Assembly: GCA_045629945.1 (NCBI GenBank)
Contig: JAZQSE010000015.1
Coordinates: 1-50,474, forward strand
Direction of reading: 5' to 3'
Length of the DNA: 50,474 nucleotides
From: UBA1765 sp045629945
GTDB taxonomy: Bacteria; Fibrobacterota; Fibrobacteria; Fibrobacterales; Fibrobacteraceae
Below are positions 25,060 to 34,017 of the stretch, in pieces. Within the stretch, counting starts at the first letter, position 1; every line of letters begins with the position of its first letter. The notes under the pieces were generated by a model. That model was not told the DNA's origin and ran no database searches. It saw only the letters and a list, made by a program, of their open reading frames with translations. The translations under genes were made by a program, and so were the position numbers.

Positions 25060-25944
25060 GTGAGCCAATTATTCTACTTAATTTCTGAATCTTTTTCTGG
25101 TTGGAAAGAACACCGCATGGTTGTGTTTCCAGCTCTTGTAACCATTTTCCTTTGTTCTGTTCTATTATGCGTAGCACTCTTTACCTTAAGAGCAAGCAAC
25201 AGAATTCTCCAAACTGAAGGCTCTTTTTACACTATTGATGTTTTTTTAAAAGATTCTATTACACAAGAAGAAATCAGCCTCATTGAAAAAAAATTAAAAA
25301 CAGAAAAATGGCTTGATTCCCTTTCGTTCATAAGCAAAGAAGATGCTGTTAAAATATTTCAAAAGAATTTTTCTGCAGAAATGCTAGAAATGGTAGATGA
25401 AAATCCTTTGCCTGCGTCTTTTAAACTCACTATGAAAAAACGTTATTGGAGTCCGGGAATTTTAGAAGAATGGATGGGGATTCTAGAGCGTGATGAACAT
25501 TTTGAAGCAGTACAAGCGCCTCTCACTTGGGCGAAACTTCTTGCTGACTGGAAAGGAAAGATTTACTTTTTCCCAATCCTTGGGATTATTCTCTTGCTAT
25601 TCACTCTGGTTCTCATTATCGGAAACGCCATTCGTCTTTCGCTCTATTCTCGGAAAAATCTCGTTGAAAATATGAAATACACCGGAGCCAGTCGTTTTTT
25701 TATAGAGTTTCCGTTTGTATTAGAGGGTTTATCCTTAGGTTTTCTTGGAAGCCTAGTTGCGGTTCTTTTAAACATTATTTCTTTAGAAACGATTAGCAGG
25801 CATTTTCCAATTATTCATGGCATATTTGAAGGCTATCTTTTGCCTGTTGGATTTACTATTGTTTCTGTATCTCTTCTTTCTGCTTTAGTCAGTTTATTTT
25901 CTGTAAGGCGTTTTCTTTTAAAAGACAAAGGAGCTAATAATTGA
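25060..25944 (+). CDS. ftsX: Cell-division protein FtsX
   Basis: A 294-residue membrane protein that, with the ATPase FtsE, passes a signal across the membrane to periplasmic cell-wall hydrolase activators during division. The topology fits: TM1 at about 20-42, a periplasmic domain of about 125 residues with the LDSLSFISKEDAVKIFQKNF region, then three TMs. It starts with GTG. ftsE is not adjacent, which is unusual since the two are normally paired. Its stop overlaps the start of the envC-like gene, which is the expected partner. Confidence 0.92.
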   Translation: MSQLFYLISESFSGWKEHRMVVFPALVTIFLCSVLLCVALFTLRASNRILQTEGSFYTIDVFLKDSITQEEISLIEKKLKTEKWLDSLSFISKEDAVKIFQKNFSAEMLEMVDENPLPASFKLTMKKRYWSPGILEEWMGILERDEHFEAVQAPLTWAKLLADWKGKIYFFPILGIILLLFTLVLIIGNAIRLSLYSRKNLVENMKYTGASRFFIEFPFVLEGLSLGFLGSLVAVLLNIISLETISRHFPIIHGIFEGYLLPVGFTIVSVSLLSALVSLFSVRRFLLKDKGANN

Positions 25945-27149
25945 AACGCCTTTGTTTTCTTTTACTGCTAGCTCTTTCTATAAACTTGTTTTCGGCGCAA
26001 CCGAAAACAGAAGTCCAGTTGAAAAAACAACGCAGTGAACTTAAAAAGTTAGAAGCCGATTTAGCAAAACGCCGAAAGCAACTTGAATTACTAAAATCAG
26101 AAGAAAAAAGTGTTCTTTCTACAATTTCTCTTTTAGACCAGAACCTAAACCGTACCCAAGAATACCTTAATGCCTTGGCAACTAATGAACAAAACATTAA
26201 ACAAGAAATCCATCGTTTAAGCAATGAACTAGAACTGCTGGCTTCTGAAATACATACTTTACAAACCGCAATGCTTCAAAGGATAAGAATCCTTTATATC
26301 AAAGGCGAATATGGAAAAGCAGAAACGCTTTACAAACTTCTTGTCCAAAAAGAAAATCCTGGGCATCTGGCTTATATGGTGCATCGATTACTCACTGCTG
26401 ACAAAATCAAAATTGAAACTTTAAAAAAAGCATTAGAAGAGTATGACATCAAAAAGAAACAAGAAATGTCTCATTTAAGCGAGTTAAAAAAAATACATAC
26501 CAAAAAAGAAATCGAACAAAAAAGTCTTGAGCAACAAATCAGTGGCCAACAGACTATGTTACAAAGTTTAAAAAACGACCAGGAATTACAACAAAAAGCT
26601 TTAAAAGAATTTGAGCGAAATCAAAAAACCATGCTTTCTCTTATCAAGAAACTTGAAGAGAAAAGAAAACGTGAATTAGAACAAGCCAAAAAGAAGAAAA
26701 AAGAGCCACAAAAAATCCCTGACAAAAAAACTCCCAAACCAACTATTACTCCTGAAGTCGCATTCCCAAAATGTTTACCTCTTGAAGGGGAAATCATCAG
26801 CCAGTATGGTTTCCAAGAACACCCAGTTCTCCACATTCGTACCAAAAATCTCGGTGTTGAAATCCGGGCCAAAAAAGGCGCTAAAGTCAAAGCCGCTGCT
26901 CATGGAACCGTTGCTTTAGTTTCAGAAATTGATGGACGCGGTCCTTCTGTCATCATAGAACACCCAAATGGCATTTTTTCTGTTTATGGACACCTTGTAG
27001 AGACAAAAGTCAAAGAAGGCGACCAAGTAAACAACTGTCAAGAAATAGGAATTGCCGGAGACATCGCTTCTTTAAATGGGATAAAACTATATTTTCAGGT
27101 AAGCGCAGGAACAGAACCACTGGACCCGCTTGAATGGGTAAAAAACTAA
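25941..27149 (+). CDS. envC: EnvC-like murein hydrolase activator
   Basis: A 402-residue periplasmic protein with a signal peptide (first 20 residues), long coiled coils (about 22-255), a basic Pro/Lys linker and a C-terminal LytM (M23) domain from about residue 270. The zinc site is degenerate: the usual HxGxD reads KNLGVEI, and the final HxH reads KLYF. The domain should therefore not cut peptidoglycan, as in E. coli EnvC, which activates amidases and is controlled by FtsEX. The TTG start at 25941 overlaps the ftsX stop (TTGA), with GGAG upstream. Confidence 0.9.
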   Translation: MKRLCFLLLLALSINLFSAQPKTEVQLKKQRSELKKLEADLAKRRKQLELLKSEEKSVLSTISLLDQNLNRTQEYLNALATNEQNIKQEIHRLSNELELLASEIHTLQTAMLQRIRILYIKGEYGKAETLYKLLVQKENPGHLAYMVHRLLTADKIKIETLKKALEEYDIKKKQEMSHLSELKKIHTKKEIEQKSLEQQISGQQTMLQSLKNDQELQQKALKEFERNQKTMLSLIKKLEEKRKRELEQAKKKKKEPQKIPDKKTPKPTITPEVAFPKCLPLEGEIISQYGFQEHPVLHIRTKNLGVEIRAKKGAKVKAAAHGTVALVSEIDGRGPSVIIEHPNGIFSVYGHLVETKVKEGDQVNNCQEIGIAGDIASLNGIKLYFQVSAGTEPLDPLEWVKN

Positions 27150-28276
27150 TGATTGCATACGACATACAAAGCTCGGATTCTCAAAAAGCTTCCATCCAGA
27201 AGCTTATCGCTGCTTTATGTGAAGAACGTTTTCCTCAAGCATTATTGATTGATGGCCCAAAAGGAATTGGAAAAAAGAAAGTCGCTATGCAAATTATGCA
27301 GGCACTTATGTGCACGCACCCAGAAAAAAAACCTTGTGGAAATTGTTTTGGTTGTAAACTAGCCTTAACCCCCGGAGCTTCAGAAAATTGGCTTATACCA
27401 CTAACAACCGAAGAAACAAATAAAAAAACTGCCACAGAAATTTCTTCTAAAAGTAAAGCAGAAACAAGAGAATCTATTACGGTTTCTTATATAGAAAAAA
27501 TTTTTCAAAACCCTTATGACATAAATTATTTAGCTTCTGGCGCTATTATCAATGTGGAATTAATCCGTTCTTTAAATGCTCGTTTTTCATTAAAAGAAAA
27601 TGCAGTCCGTTGTGTGATTATTCCTGAAGCTGAAAAAATGAATGTTCAGGCCGCCAATGCTTTTTTAAAAACTCTTGAAGAAGTACCTAAAAATACTTAC
27701 TTCATTTTGACGACTATTTCTAGGGATTTATTATTAGCTACAATCCGCTCTCGTTGTTCTGCAATTCGTTTAGAGCATCTAGAAAATGAAGAACTCAAAA
27801 AAGAGTTTTTTAGCACTACACAAAAAGAAATATCTCCTGATGTTTTAGGCTTTGCTTTAGGCTCTCTTGGTCGCGCACTTTTCTTTGATGAATTAGAAGA
27901 AACATTAACGCCACTTGCGTTGAATATGATTACTGATTCTTTTCAGAAAAATTTTTCAAAAATCATTTTCCAGCTTCAAGATACTTTTTTAAAATCCCAA
28001 AAAGATAGTGCCAACCTTGAAACTATTTTAATCTTTTTAGATGTTTTAAATTTTATTCTTACCGACATCACTCGCTATCAGACTGGTGTAAATTTAAGAA
28101 TGCCGATAGTTTCTTCTAAATTGCCAAAAGAAATTCTTGAACAAATGACTCCCACACTTGTTCAAAACGCTTTGTTAAAAGTTCAAGATACTGCAAAAAA
28201 AATTGCTGATAAAATAACAAGCCCGCAAATAGCTTTGACTGCTCTTGCCATAAGGCTTTTTGATGGAGAACGTTAA
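27149..28276 (+). CDS. holB: DNA polymerase III delta' subunit
   Basis: A 375-residue clamp-loader subunit. It shows a P-loop-like GPKGIGKKKVA, a zinc-binding cluster C...CGNCFGC, and the segments RCVIIPEAEKMNVQAANAFLKTLEEVP and ILTTISRDLLLATIRSRC (the SRC motif), which place it with HolB/DnaX. An extra stretch of some 60 residues (about 75-135) sits between the zinc region and the next strand. The start at 27149 overlaps the envC stop (TAATG), and an upstream in-frame start was rejected. Its TAA overlaps the recJ ATG. Confidence 0.88.
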   Translation: MIAYDIQSSDSQKASIQKLIAALCEERFPQALLIDGPKGIGKKKVAMQIMQALMCTHPEKKPCGNCFGCKLALTPGASENWLIPLTTEETNKKTATEISSKSKAETRESITVSYIEKIFQNPYDINYLASGAIINVELIRSLNARFSLKENAVRCVIIPEAEKMNVQAANAFLKTLEEVPKNTYFILTTISRDLLLATIRSRCSAIRLEHLENEELKKEFFSTTQKEISPDVLGFALGSLGRALFFDELEETLTPLALNMITDSFQKNFSKIIFQLQDTFLKSQKDSANLETILIFLDVLNFILTDITRYQTGVNLRMPIVSSKLPKEILEQMTPTLVQNALLKVQDTAKKIADKITSPQIALTALAIRLFDGER

Positions 28277-29940
28277 TGCTTGACTTAACGGCTTCTTCAC
28301 TTGCAAGTTCTCTTAATGTGCCCCATCTGGTTGCACGTATTGCTGTATCAAGAGGAATAAAAACCGTTCCTGAATTTCACGCTCTCCTTTATGGCAAAGA
28401 AAGTAGCGTATTAGATCCATTCAGTATGTTTGGAATGAAAGAAGCTGTTGAATGGATTTTAAAAGTTAAAGAAAACAACGAATCTCTTTTTATTTTTGGT
28501 GATTACGATTTAGATGGTTTAAGCAGTGTAGCCCTTTTAGTACGCGGTTTATCCTCTTTAGGCATTTCTGTCCAATGGAGACTTCCCAACCGTTTCGGCG
28601 CCGGTTATGGTCTTTCTATTGATGCTATTGACGAAATGCTTTCTGCAGGAGCGCAAAAACTCATCACTGTTGACACTGGCATAACTGCCAATGCAGAAAT
28701 TGCTTACGCAAAAGAAAAAGGCCTTTGTACAATGGTTATCGATCACCACCAGCCTTCTGGCGAAGGACTCCCTTGCTGTGATGTTCTTTTAGACCCACAC
28801 CAAGAACAAGATTCCTATAAAAACAAAGACCTCTGTGGAGTTGGCGTTGCGTATAAATTTTTATGTGCCCTTTATTCCACATTGAATTTAGTGCTTCCAG
28901 AAAATTTTTTAGAACTAGTTGCATTAGGAACTTTAGCTGACTTAGTTCCAATGACTCCAGAAAACCGTTTTTTCACCCGAACGGGCTTGCTAAAAATGTG
29001 GGAAAGCCCATTTCCAGGCATAAAAGAAATCTGCCACTCTCAATTACAGTTTCCTCAATTTATGGGAGCGCAAGGGATTATTTTTAAAGTGGCGCCCCTT
29101 TTAAATGCACCAGGAAGAATGGAAAAACCTGACCCGGCTCTTGATTTATTACTCTGCAATAACAAAGAATCTGCGCCGCTTCTTGTAAAAAATTTATCCA
29201 TGTGGAATGCTAAAAGAAAAAATAAAGAAAATGAAATTTCAAAAATGGCCATTCAAAGAGTAAAAGAACTCTACGGCAACAACTTACCTCCTGTTCTCGT
29301 TATTGATGGTTATGATTGGCATTTAGGAGTTATTGGTATTGTCGCTGCAAAAATGACTCAAGAATTTAATCGCCCTTCAGCCGTTTTATCAATACAACCC
29401 GACGGCGTTGCTAGTGCTTCTGCAAGAGCAATTCTTGGATTTAATTGGCATAAAGCTTTATTTGAATGCCGCGATTTATTTTCTCGTTGGGGTGGCCATG
29501 CCAATGCAGCCGGTTTTTCTATTACCAAAGAAAATATCGATTTATTGCGTAACAAATTAAATGAAAATGTTTCGACATTTCAAGATACAACAATCCAAAC
29601 TAATACATTACCACCAATTGATGTTGCCTTTTCTGAACTAGATGATTCTTTAATGCTTTGGCTTTCACGTATGGAACCACTTGTCGGTAAATTTGCCTCA
29701 CCGATTTTCAGAGCATCCCAAGTTTCAATTTCCAGTCTGCGCGAATTACGAGGTGGTCATCTTTATTTAGAGTTATCTCAAAACGCCGGTACACGTTTTT
29801 CAGCTATTGCTTTTGGTATGGGCAAAAAGAAAAAAGAAATCGTTTCTCTTGGTAAATACCTTTCTGTTGATTTTGAAATTGCCTGGAATGTTTTTAATGG
29901 CAGACGTTCTTTACAACTACAAGTCAAAAATATTTTCTAA
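28276..29940 (+). CDS. recJ: Single-stranded-DNA-specific exonuclease RecJ
   Basis: A 554-residue 5'-3' exonuclease in recombination and mismatch repair. DHH-family metal motifs are visible: FGDYDLDGLSS, VDTGI, VIDHHQPSGE and a later DP. The DHHA1 domain has WGGHANAAGFSI. The C-terminal OB-like region is present. The ATG shares bases with the holB stop (TAATG), so the two are translationally coupled. Confidence 0.95.
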   Translation: MLDLTASSLASSLNVPHLVARIAVSRGIKTVPEFHALLYGKESSVLDPFSMFGMKEAVEWILKVKENNESLFIFGDYDLDGLSSVALLVRGLSSLGISVQWRLPNRFGAGYGLSIDAIDEMLSAGAQKLITVDTGITANAEIAYAKEKGLCTMVIDHHQPSGEGLPCCDVLLDPHQEQDSYKNKDLCGVGVAYKFLCALYSTLNLVLPENFLELVALGTLADLVPMTPENRFFTRTGLLKMWESPFPGIKEICHSQLQFPQFMGAQGIIFKVAPLLNAPGRMEKPDPALDLLLCNNKESAPLLVKNLSMWNAKRKNKENEISKMAIQRVKELYGNNLPPVLVIDGYDWHLGVIGIVAAKMTQEFNRPSAVLSIQPDGVASASARAILGFNWHKALFECRDLFSRWGGHANAAGFSITKENIDLLRNKLNENVSTFQDTTIQTNTLPPIDVAFSELDDSLMLWLSRMEPLVGKFASPIFRASQVSISSLRELRGGHLYLELSQNAGTRFSAIAFGMGKKKKEIVSLGKYLSVDFEIAWNVFNGRRSLQLQVKNIF

Positions 29941-29943
29941 GCA

Positions 29944-30471
29944 ATGTGGTCAAAAATCAAAAAAGAATTTTCGCTTATTATTTTTAGCCTTTGTTTTTTA
30001 GGGTTACTTATATTTTTACTCCATATTTCTCCGACAAACCAAATTAAAGAAGAAATCCCCATCCAGCAAAAAACGTCTTATTTTCATGGTTACACCCGTA
30101 TTTTCCAGGCAAAAGATTTGTGGTGGCTTTCCCCTAAAAAATGGCGAAACCCAGACAATGTGTTGCAGTTCCTACAAAACCGCTCTTTAAGTTTGCACTA
30201 CATTTTCAAAAAACATAATCGAAAATACAAAAGAAAACCCAAAAATGAATTTCTTGGTATTTATATGGAAATTTCAGAAAGTGGAAAATTTGAAAATGTT
30301 ATGCCCGCTTTTACCAATACAAAAAATGCCCTTTTAGCAAAGGACATAGCAGAACATATTCAAGAATATTGGCATTACACCAAAGCAAAAGGCCGAGATA
30401 AATTTATTTTGCTGATTCGTTTTGACGTAAAACAGCCACCAATTCTTTGGCACAATGTTCAATCAAAATAA
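29944..30471 (+). CDS. Membrane-anchored protein of unknown function
   Basis: A 175-residue protein with one N-terminal transmembrane helix (about 9-29) and a basic, periplasmic-facing region. The C-terminal 70 residues (EFLGIYMEISESGKFEN through DKFILLIRFD) resemble the TonB/AgmX C-terminal fold in pattern: a strand with GKFENV, a helix, then a final strand. The match is weak. It starts 3 bases after the recJ stop and its 3' end overlaps the convergent neighbouring gene by 68 bases. Confidence 0.65.
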   Translation: MWSKIKKEFSLIIFSLCFLGLLIFLLHISPTNQIKEEIPIQQKTSYFHGYTRIFQAKDLWWLSPKKWRNPDNVLQFLQNRSLSLHYIFKKHNRKYKRKPKNEFLGIYMEISESGKFENVMPAFTNTKNALLAKDIAEHIQEYWHYTKAKGRDKFILLIRFDVKQPPILWHNVQSK

Positions 30472-30844
30472 ACGATTCAAAAATTCTAGCTTCTCGCCAT
30501 TTAGCAGCATACATTTCTTTCCATTCTTCTGTAACTTGCTTTGGCGAAATCTCTTTTTTCTCGTTCTGAAACCAAACTTCATTAGATATTTCCCTGAGCA
30601 TATTCCCCATATCAGCGGCAGGGTTTAAAGACCCCATAGAAAGGATATAAGCTCTTAAATTATCTAATAAAGTTTCATCACTTGGATTTGATTCATCTTC
30701 TTTAGCTAAAGCTTCAATTTCGTCACGATGCCGAAGAGCGAAACCAAACAATTGTTTTTCGGTTGATTGCAATTCGCCCTTAGCCAGTTTTTCTTCAACC
30801 GCCTCTCTTGGATAATAAATAGTCTTAGGGTAAAATTCAATCAT
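30404..30844 (-). CDS. Hypothetical cytoplasmic protein
   Basis: A 146-residue, acidic, mostly helical protein without signal peptide or membrane segment. No recognised motif is present. The start is ATG at 30844 close to the tRNA-Leu 3' end. Its last 68 bases overlap, on the opposite strand, the coding region of the recJ-operon membrane protein, so the two mRNAs would be complementary at their ends. Confidence 0.65.
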   Translation of the reverse strand: MIEFYPKTIYYPREAVEEKLAKGELQSTEKQLFGFALRHRDEIEALAKEDESNPSDETLLDNLRAYILSMGSLNPAADMGNMLREISNEVWFQNEKKEISPKQVTEEWKEMYAAKWREARIFESFILIEHCAKELVAVLRQNESAK

Positions 30845-30858
30845 AGCTTTTAAAAAGA

Positions 30859-30941
<83 letters not shown>

Positions 30942-31032
30942 TCGGATGGTTTAGGCGTAATATAGTAAAAAAACGCAAAAAAGTGTTGTTTTTTTTAAAC
31001 TTATTAAAAAAAACACCTTTAATTACAGGCTT

Positions 31033-32385
31033 TTAAGATAAAATTCGCAAAGCCAATTCTTTTCCCTGCCGAATTCTATCAGCCATTCCTATCCCACCGA
31101 TTCCATTTCCACCAAGCAACAAGCCTGGATACATAGATTCTGCTTTTGCAAAAGCAGCTATTCTTGCAGGAGTATTTTTATCATATTGCGGGATAGCCAT
31201 TGAATGCCTTGTTATTTCAAATAATTCTGGCGAGAAATCTTTTTGCAAAAGAGTTTCCTGAATTTCTTTTTTTACAATTTCATAAATTTCAGAATCAGTC
31301 AAATTCAAATACTCTGGGTGTCTAATTCCACCCATAAATACAGAAAGCATAGCGCCACCTTCTGGTGCTCTACCTGTAAATAAAGACGATAAGAAAAGAA
31401 CGCCTAAAATTTTTCTATTCTCCTTTGAAGGCATTAGCGCTCCAAAGCCATCAAGAGGCATTCCTTCCCATTTTTTAAAACCAACTGCAACTTCCATAAC
31501 AGGAGTATAACTAACGTTAAAGGCTGCATCTAAACCATTTTCTTTCAAAAACGGAAATGCTTCTGGCAAACGTCTTGCACTACCGGTAAAAACTACTTTA
31601 GAAAATTCTGTTGAAATTCCATTCGCATTAACGATAAATGTATTTCCATTTAAAGTAACAGAAAAATCCTTTACTCCTAAAACCATATTTTCTAAGCCAA
31701 TCTTTTCTGTCAATTTTTCAATCAATCGGGAAAGCCCACCTTTAGCAGAGAAAACTTTTTTTGTTGCTTTTTTATCTCTTTCTGTTTTAGGTTCTTTCAT
31801 TTTATGAATGCTTCCTCGGATAAAGCTTCCATAATTTTCTTCTAACGCATAAAGTTTCGGGAGTGCATATTTAGGAATTATTGTTTCTGGAGACCCAGCA
31901 TAAACACCTGAAACAAAAGGATCTACTGCATAATTCAAAATAGAAGTGCCCAGACGACGTTTAACAAAAGAAGCTAAAGTTTCTTCAGGGTCACTGCCTT
32001 TTGGTCTAAATGGTTCCAATAAAATTCCAAATTTATCTTTCCATGAAAAAAGTGGAGTCAACAAGCCAGAAATAGGTGAAGAAGGCAAGGGGTGTAACTT
32101 TTTCCCTTTCCAAATATAACGATTGCCAGCAATACTAGGAGCTGTTTCTAAAAGTTCTAAATCCAAGTCTTCAAAAAGTTCCATTGCTTCTGGTTTACCA
32201 AGAGTTCCTGTACTTGGACCAGTTTCCCAGACAAAGTCATCATTTCTTTTAGATTGAATTACTCCGCCTGGTTTTAAAGACGTATCAAAAATTTTAAATG
32301 GAATATTATTTTGTTTTAAATAAAATGCGGCTGTAAGCCCTGTAATACCAGCACCCACAATAGCAACATACTTTTCATTTTCCAT
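31033..32385 (-). CDS. hemG: Protoporphyrinogen oxidase (HemG/HemY type)
   Basis: A 450-residue FAD enzyme of the amine-oxidase fold that oxidises protoporphyrinogen IX in haem synthesis. It has the Rossmann FAD motif VAIVGAGITGLTAAFYL, then PGGVIQS, FVWETGPSTG, the DPFVSGVYAGSPE segment typical of this enzyme, and a C-terminal GLLLGGNGIGGIGMADRIRQG flavin-binding motif. Length is normal. It is the last gene of the menG-ubiX-ubiA run, with GGAG ten bases before its ATG. Some related enzymes act as coproporphyrinogen oxidases in a coproporphyrin-dependent route, so the exact substrate is not proven. Confidence 0.9.
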   Translation of the reverse strand: MENEKYVAIVGAGITGLTAAFYLKQNNIPFKIFDTSLKPGGVIQSKRNDDFVWETGPSTGTLGKPEAMELFEDLDLELLETAPSIAGNRYIWKGKKLHPLPSSPISGLLTPLFSWKDKFGILLEPFRPKGSDPEETLASFVKRRLGTSILNYAVDPFVSGVYAGSPETIIPKYALPKLYALEENYGSFIRGSIHKMKEPKTERDKKATKKVFSAKGGLSRLIEKLTEKIGLENMVLGVKDFSVTLNGNTFIVNANGISTEFSKVVFTGSARRLPEAFPFLKENGLDAAFNVSYTPVMEVAVGFKKWEGMPLDGFGALMPSKENRKILGVLFLSSLFTGRAPEGGAMLSVFMGGIRHPEYLNLTDSEIYEIVKKEIQETLLQKDFSPELFEITRHSMAIPQYDKNTPARIAAFAKAESMYPGLLLGGNGIGGIGMADRIRQGKELALRILS

Positions 32386-32406
32386 ATAAACACATCTCCG
32401 TTTCTG

Positions 32407-32586
32407 TTATTTTTCTTTAAAATAAAAACTTCCTAAAAGAGCTATCGCTAAAAGAACTATAAGCCCCGTTAAAGCATAATCAGCAAAAGGCATAGGTGCA
32501 ATATTCAGTTCAATTAACACTACATCTAAGACAGCTAATAATGCAAAAAATGTCCCGGCCCTTTGGCAAAAATTCCTTTTATCCAA
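32407..32586 (-). CDS. 59-residue two-helix membrane protein in the quinone/haem operon
   Basis: A small gene that is easy to miss. It starts with TTG at 32586, eight bases after a perfect AGGAGG, and overlaps the ubiA stop by eight bases. It ends in TAA at 32407-32409, 21 bases before the next gene. The product has a basic N-terminus (DKRNFCQR), two hydrophobic helices (about 11-30 and 37-56) and a FKEK tail, as expected for a hairpin inner-membrane peptide. I recognise no family. A role near membrane quinone or haem enzymes is inferred only from position. Confidence 0.75.
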   Translation of the reverse strand: MDKRNFCQRAGTFFALLAVLDVVLIELNIAPMPFADYALTGLIVLLAIALLGSFYFKEK

Positions 32587-33466
32587 AAGCTGTTCCTCCT
32601 GTTAAAATCCAAACAAAAAGACCAACCATCACTAAAAAACTAATACCTACATTTGCTAAAAAGAAATCTCTGTTCAACGAATCCAAATCATCTGATTTGC
32701 GGAACAAATGAATGTATGCAATAGCTATAGTCATTAAAGAAAAGACAAGCCACCAAGCCATTCCCATTTTCCAATAAATACCAAAAACCAAACAAAGGCC
32801 TAACATAGCTAAATGACTTCCAAGTGCTATTTTCAAAGCTTTATTTCGCCCAAATCGTGCAGGCACAGAATGTAATCCCATTTGTCTGTCGATTTCTTCA
32901 TCTTGAGTCGCATAAATAATATCAAACCCACCCATCCAAAGCATTAAAATCAGCATCAAAAAAATCGGGAATAAAGCAAATTCACCACGAACAGCAATCC
33001 ATGCCCCTAATGGGCTCATTCCTATCGCCAAGCCAAGATACCAATGGCACAAAAAAGAAAATCGTTTCCAATATGAATAAAATAAAAGTGCTAAAAAAAC
33101 AGGTACTGAACACATTCCAGCCAAAGGATTTAATAAAAATGCAAAAAGGACAAAAAGTAAACCATTTAAAATAAGAAAAGCTATAACACTCTTTTTACTC
33201 AATTTTCCAGCAGGCAAGTGCCTTGATGCTGTACGTGGATTTTGTTCATCTATTTTTGCATCGGCTAAACGATTAAATGACATTGCCCCATTTCTAGCGA
33301 CAACCATACACCCCACAATTAAGAGAACTAACCGAAGAATTTCTGTTGCCGATTTCCCGACAAAACCATCTGCTGCAACCCACATGGAGCCTAAAGCAAA
33401 AGGCATTGCAAAAAGCGTGTGACTAAAACGCACCAAATGACCGAATTCCAATATTTTTTTAATCAC
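32579..33466 (-). CDS. UbiA-family prenyltransferase (menaquinone synthesis)
   Basis: A 295-residue integral membrane enzyme that attaches a polyprenyl chain to an aromatic ring. Both Asp-rich Mg2+ sites are visible: NRLADAKID and DIIYATQDEEID. About eight or nine hydrophobic segments follow. With ubiX and menG next to it, the most likely role is the prenyl step of menaquinone synthesis, for example the MqnP step of the futalosine route. No mqn gene is here to confirm that. The GTG start at 33466 overlaps the ubiX stop by eight bases; an ATG 13 codons upstream lies inside ubiX. Confidence 0.92.
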   Translation of the reverse strand: MIKKILEFGHLVRFSHTLFAMPFALGSMWVAADGFVGKSATEILRLVLLIVGCMVVARNGAMSFNRLADAKIDEQNPRTASRHLPAGKLSKKSVIAFLILNGLLFVLFAFLLNPLAGMCSVPVFLALLFYSYWKRFSFLCHWYLGLAIGMSPLGAWIAVRGEFALFPIFLMLILMLWMGGFDIIYATQDEEIDRQMGLHSVPARFGRNKALKIALGSHLAMLGLCLVFGIYWKMGMAWWLVFSLMTIAIAYIHLFRKSDDLDSLNRDFFLANVGISFLVMVGLFVWILTGGTAFG

Positions 33467-34016
33467 AAGAAGTTCCCCAAGAAGGTACAATACTATTTTC
33501 AACACCCAAATGCGTTAAAACTTTTGCAACAACTGTATCTACTAAATCTTCTATCGTTTCAGGATTCGTATAAAAATGTGGAGCCGCTGGTATTATCGTT
33601 GCGCCTGTTTTAGACAACTTAAGCATATTTTCTAAATGAATTGTATGCAAAGGCATTTCTCTTGGTACTAAAACCAACGCCCGTTTTTCTTTTAAACAAA
33701 CATCAGCAGCTCGTACTAAAAGATTATCGGTTATACCTGAAGCTAATTTTCCAAGCGTCCCCATTGAACAAGGTAGTATAGCCATACCTTTAAAAGAAGC
33801 ACTGCCACTTGCTGCAAAAGAGAAAAAATCATTTATTTCTAAAATTTCATCGGCAAGCGCAAAAGCCTTTTCTTGCTTTTCAAAAGCGGCAACTTGTTTT
33901 GCAGCATCAGAGAAAACAACCGAAACCCTATGCCCTGAATTTTTCAAGTGCAAGAGCAATCGTGAAGCATAAATAGTTCCAGAAGCACCTGTGATTCCAA
34001 CAATAAAATGACTCAT
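33459..34016 (-). CDS. ubiX: Flavin prenyltransferase UbiX
   Basis: A 185-residue flavoprotein that makes prenylated FMN, the cofactor of UbiD-type decarboxylases used in quinone synthesis. Motifs are VGITGASGTIYASRLL, the central ILPCSMGTLGKLASGITDNLLVRAADVCLKE, and LVPREMPLHTIHLENM. Length is normal. It begins one base after the menG stop and overlaps ubiA. Confidence 0.96.
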   Translation of the reverse strand: MSHFIVGITGASGTIYASRLLLHLKNSGHRVSVVFSDAAKQVAAFEKQEKAFALADEILEINDFFSFAASGSASFKGMAILPCSMGTLGKLASGITDNLLVRAADVCLKEKRALVLVPREMPLHTIHLENMLKLSKTGATIIPAAPHFYTNPETIEDLVDTVVAKVLTHLGVENSIVPSWGTSCD

Positions 34017-34017
34017 A

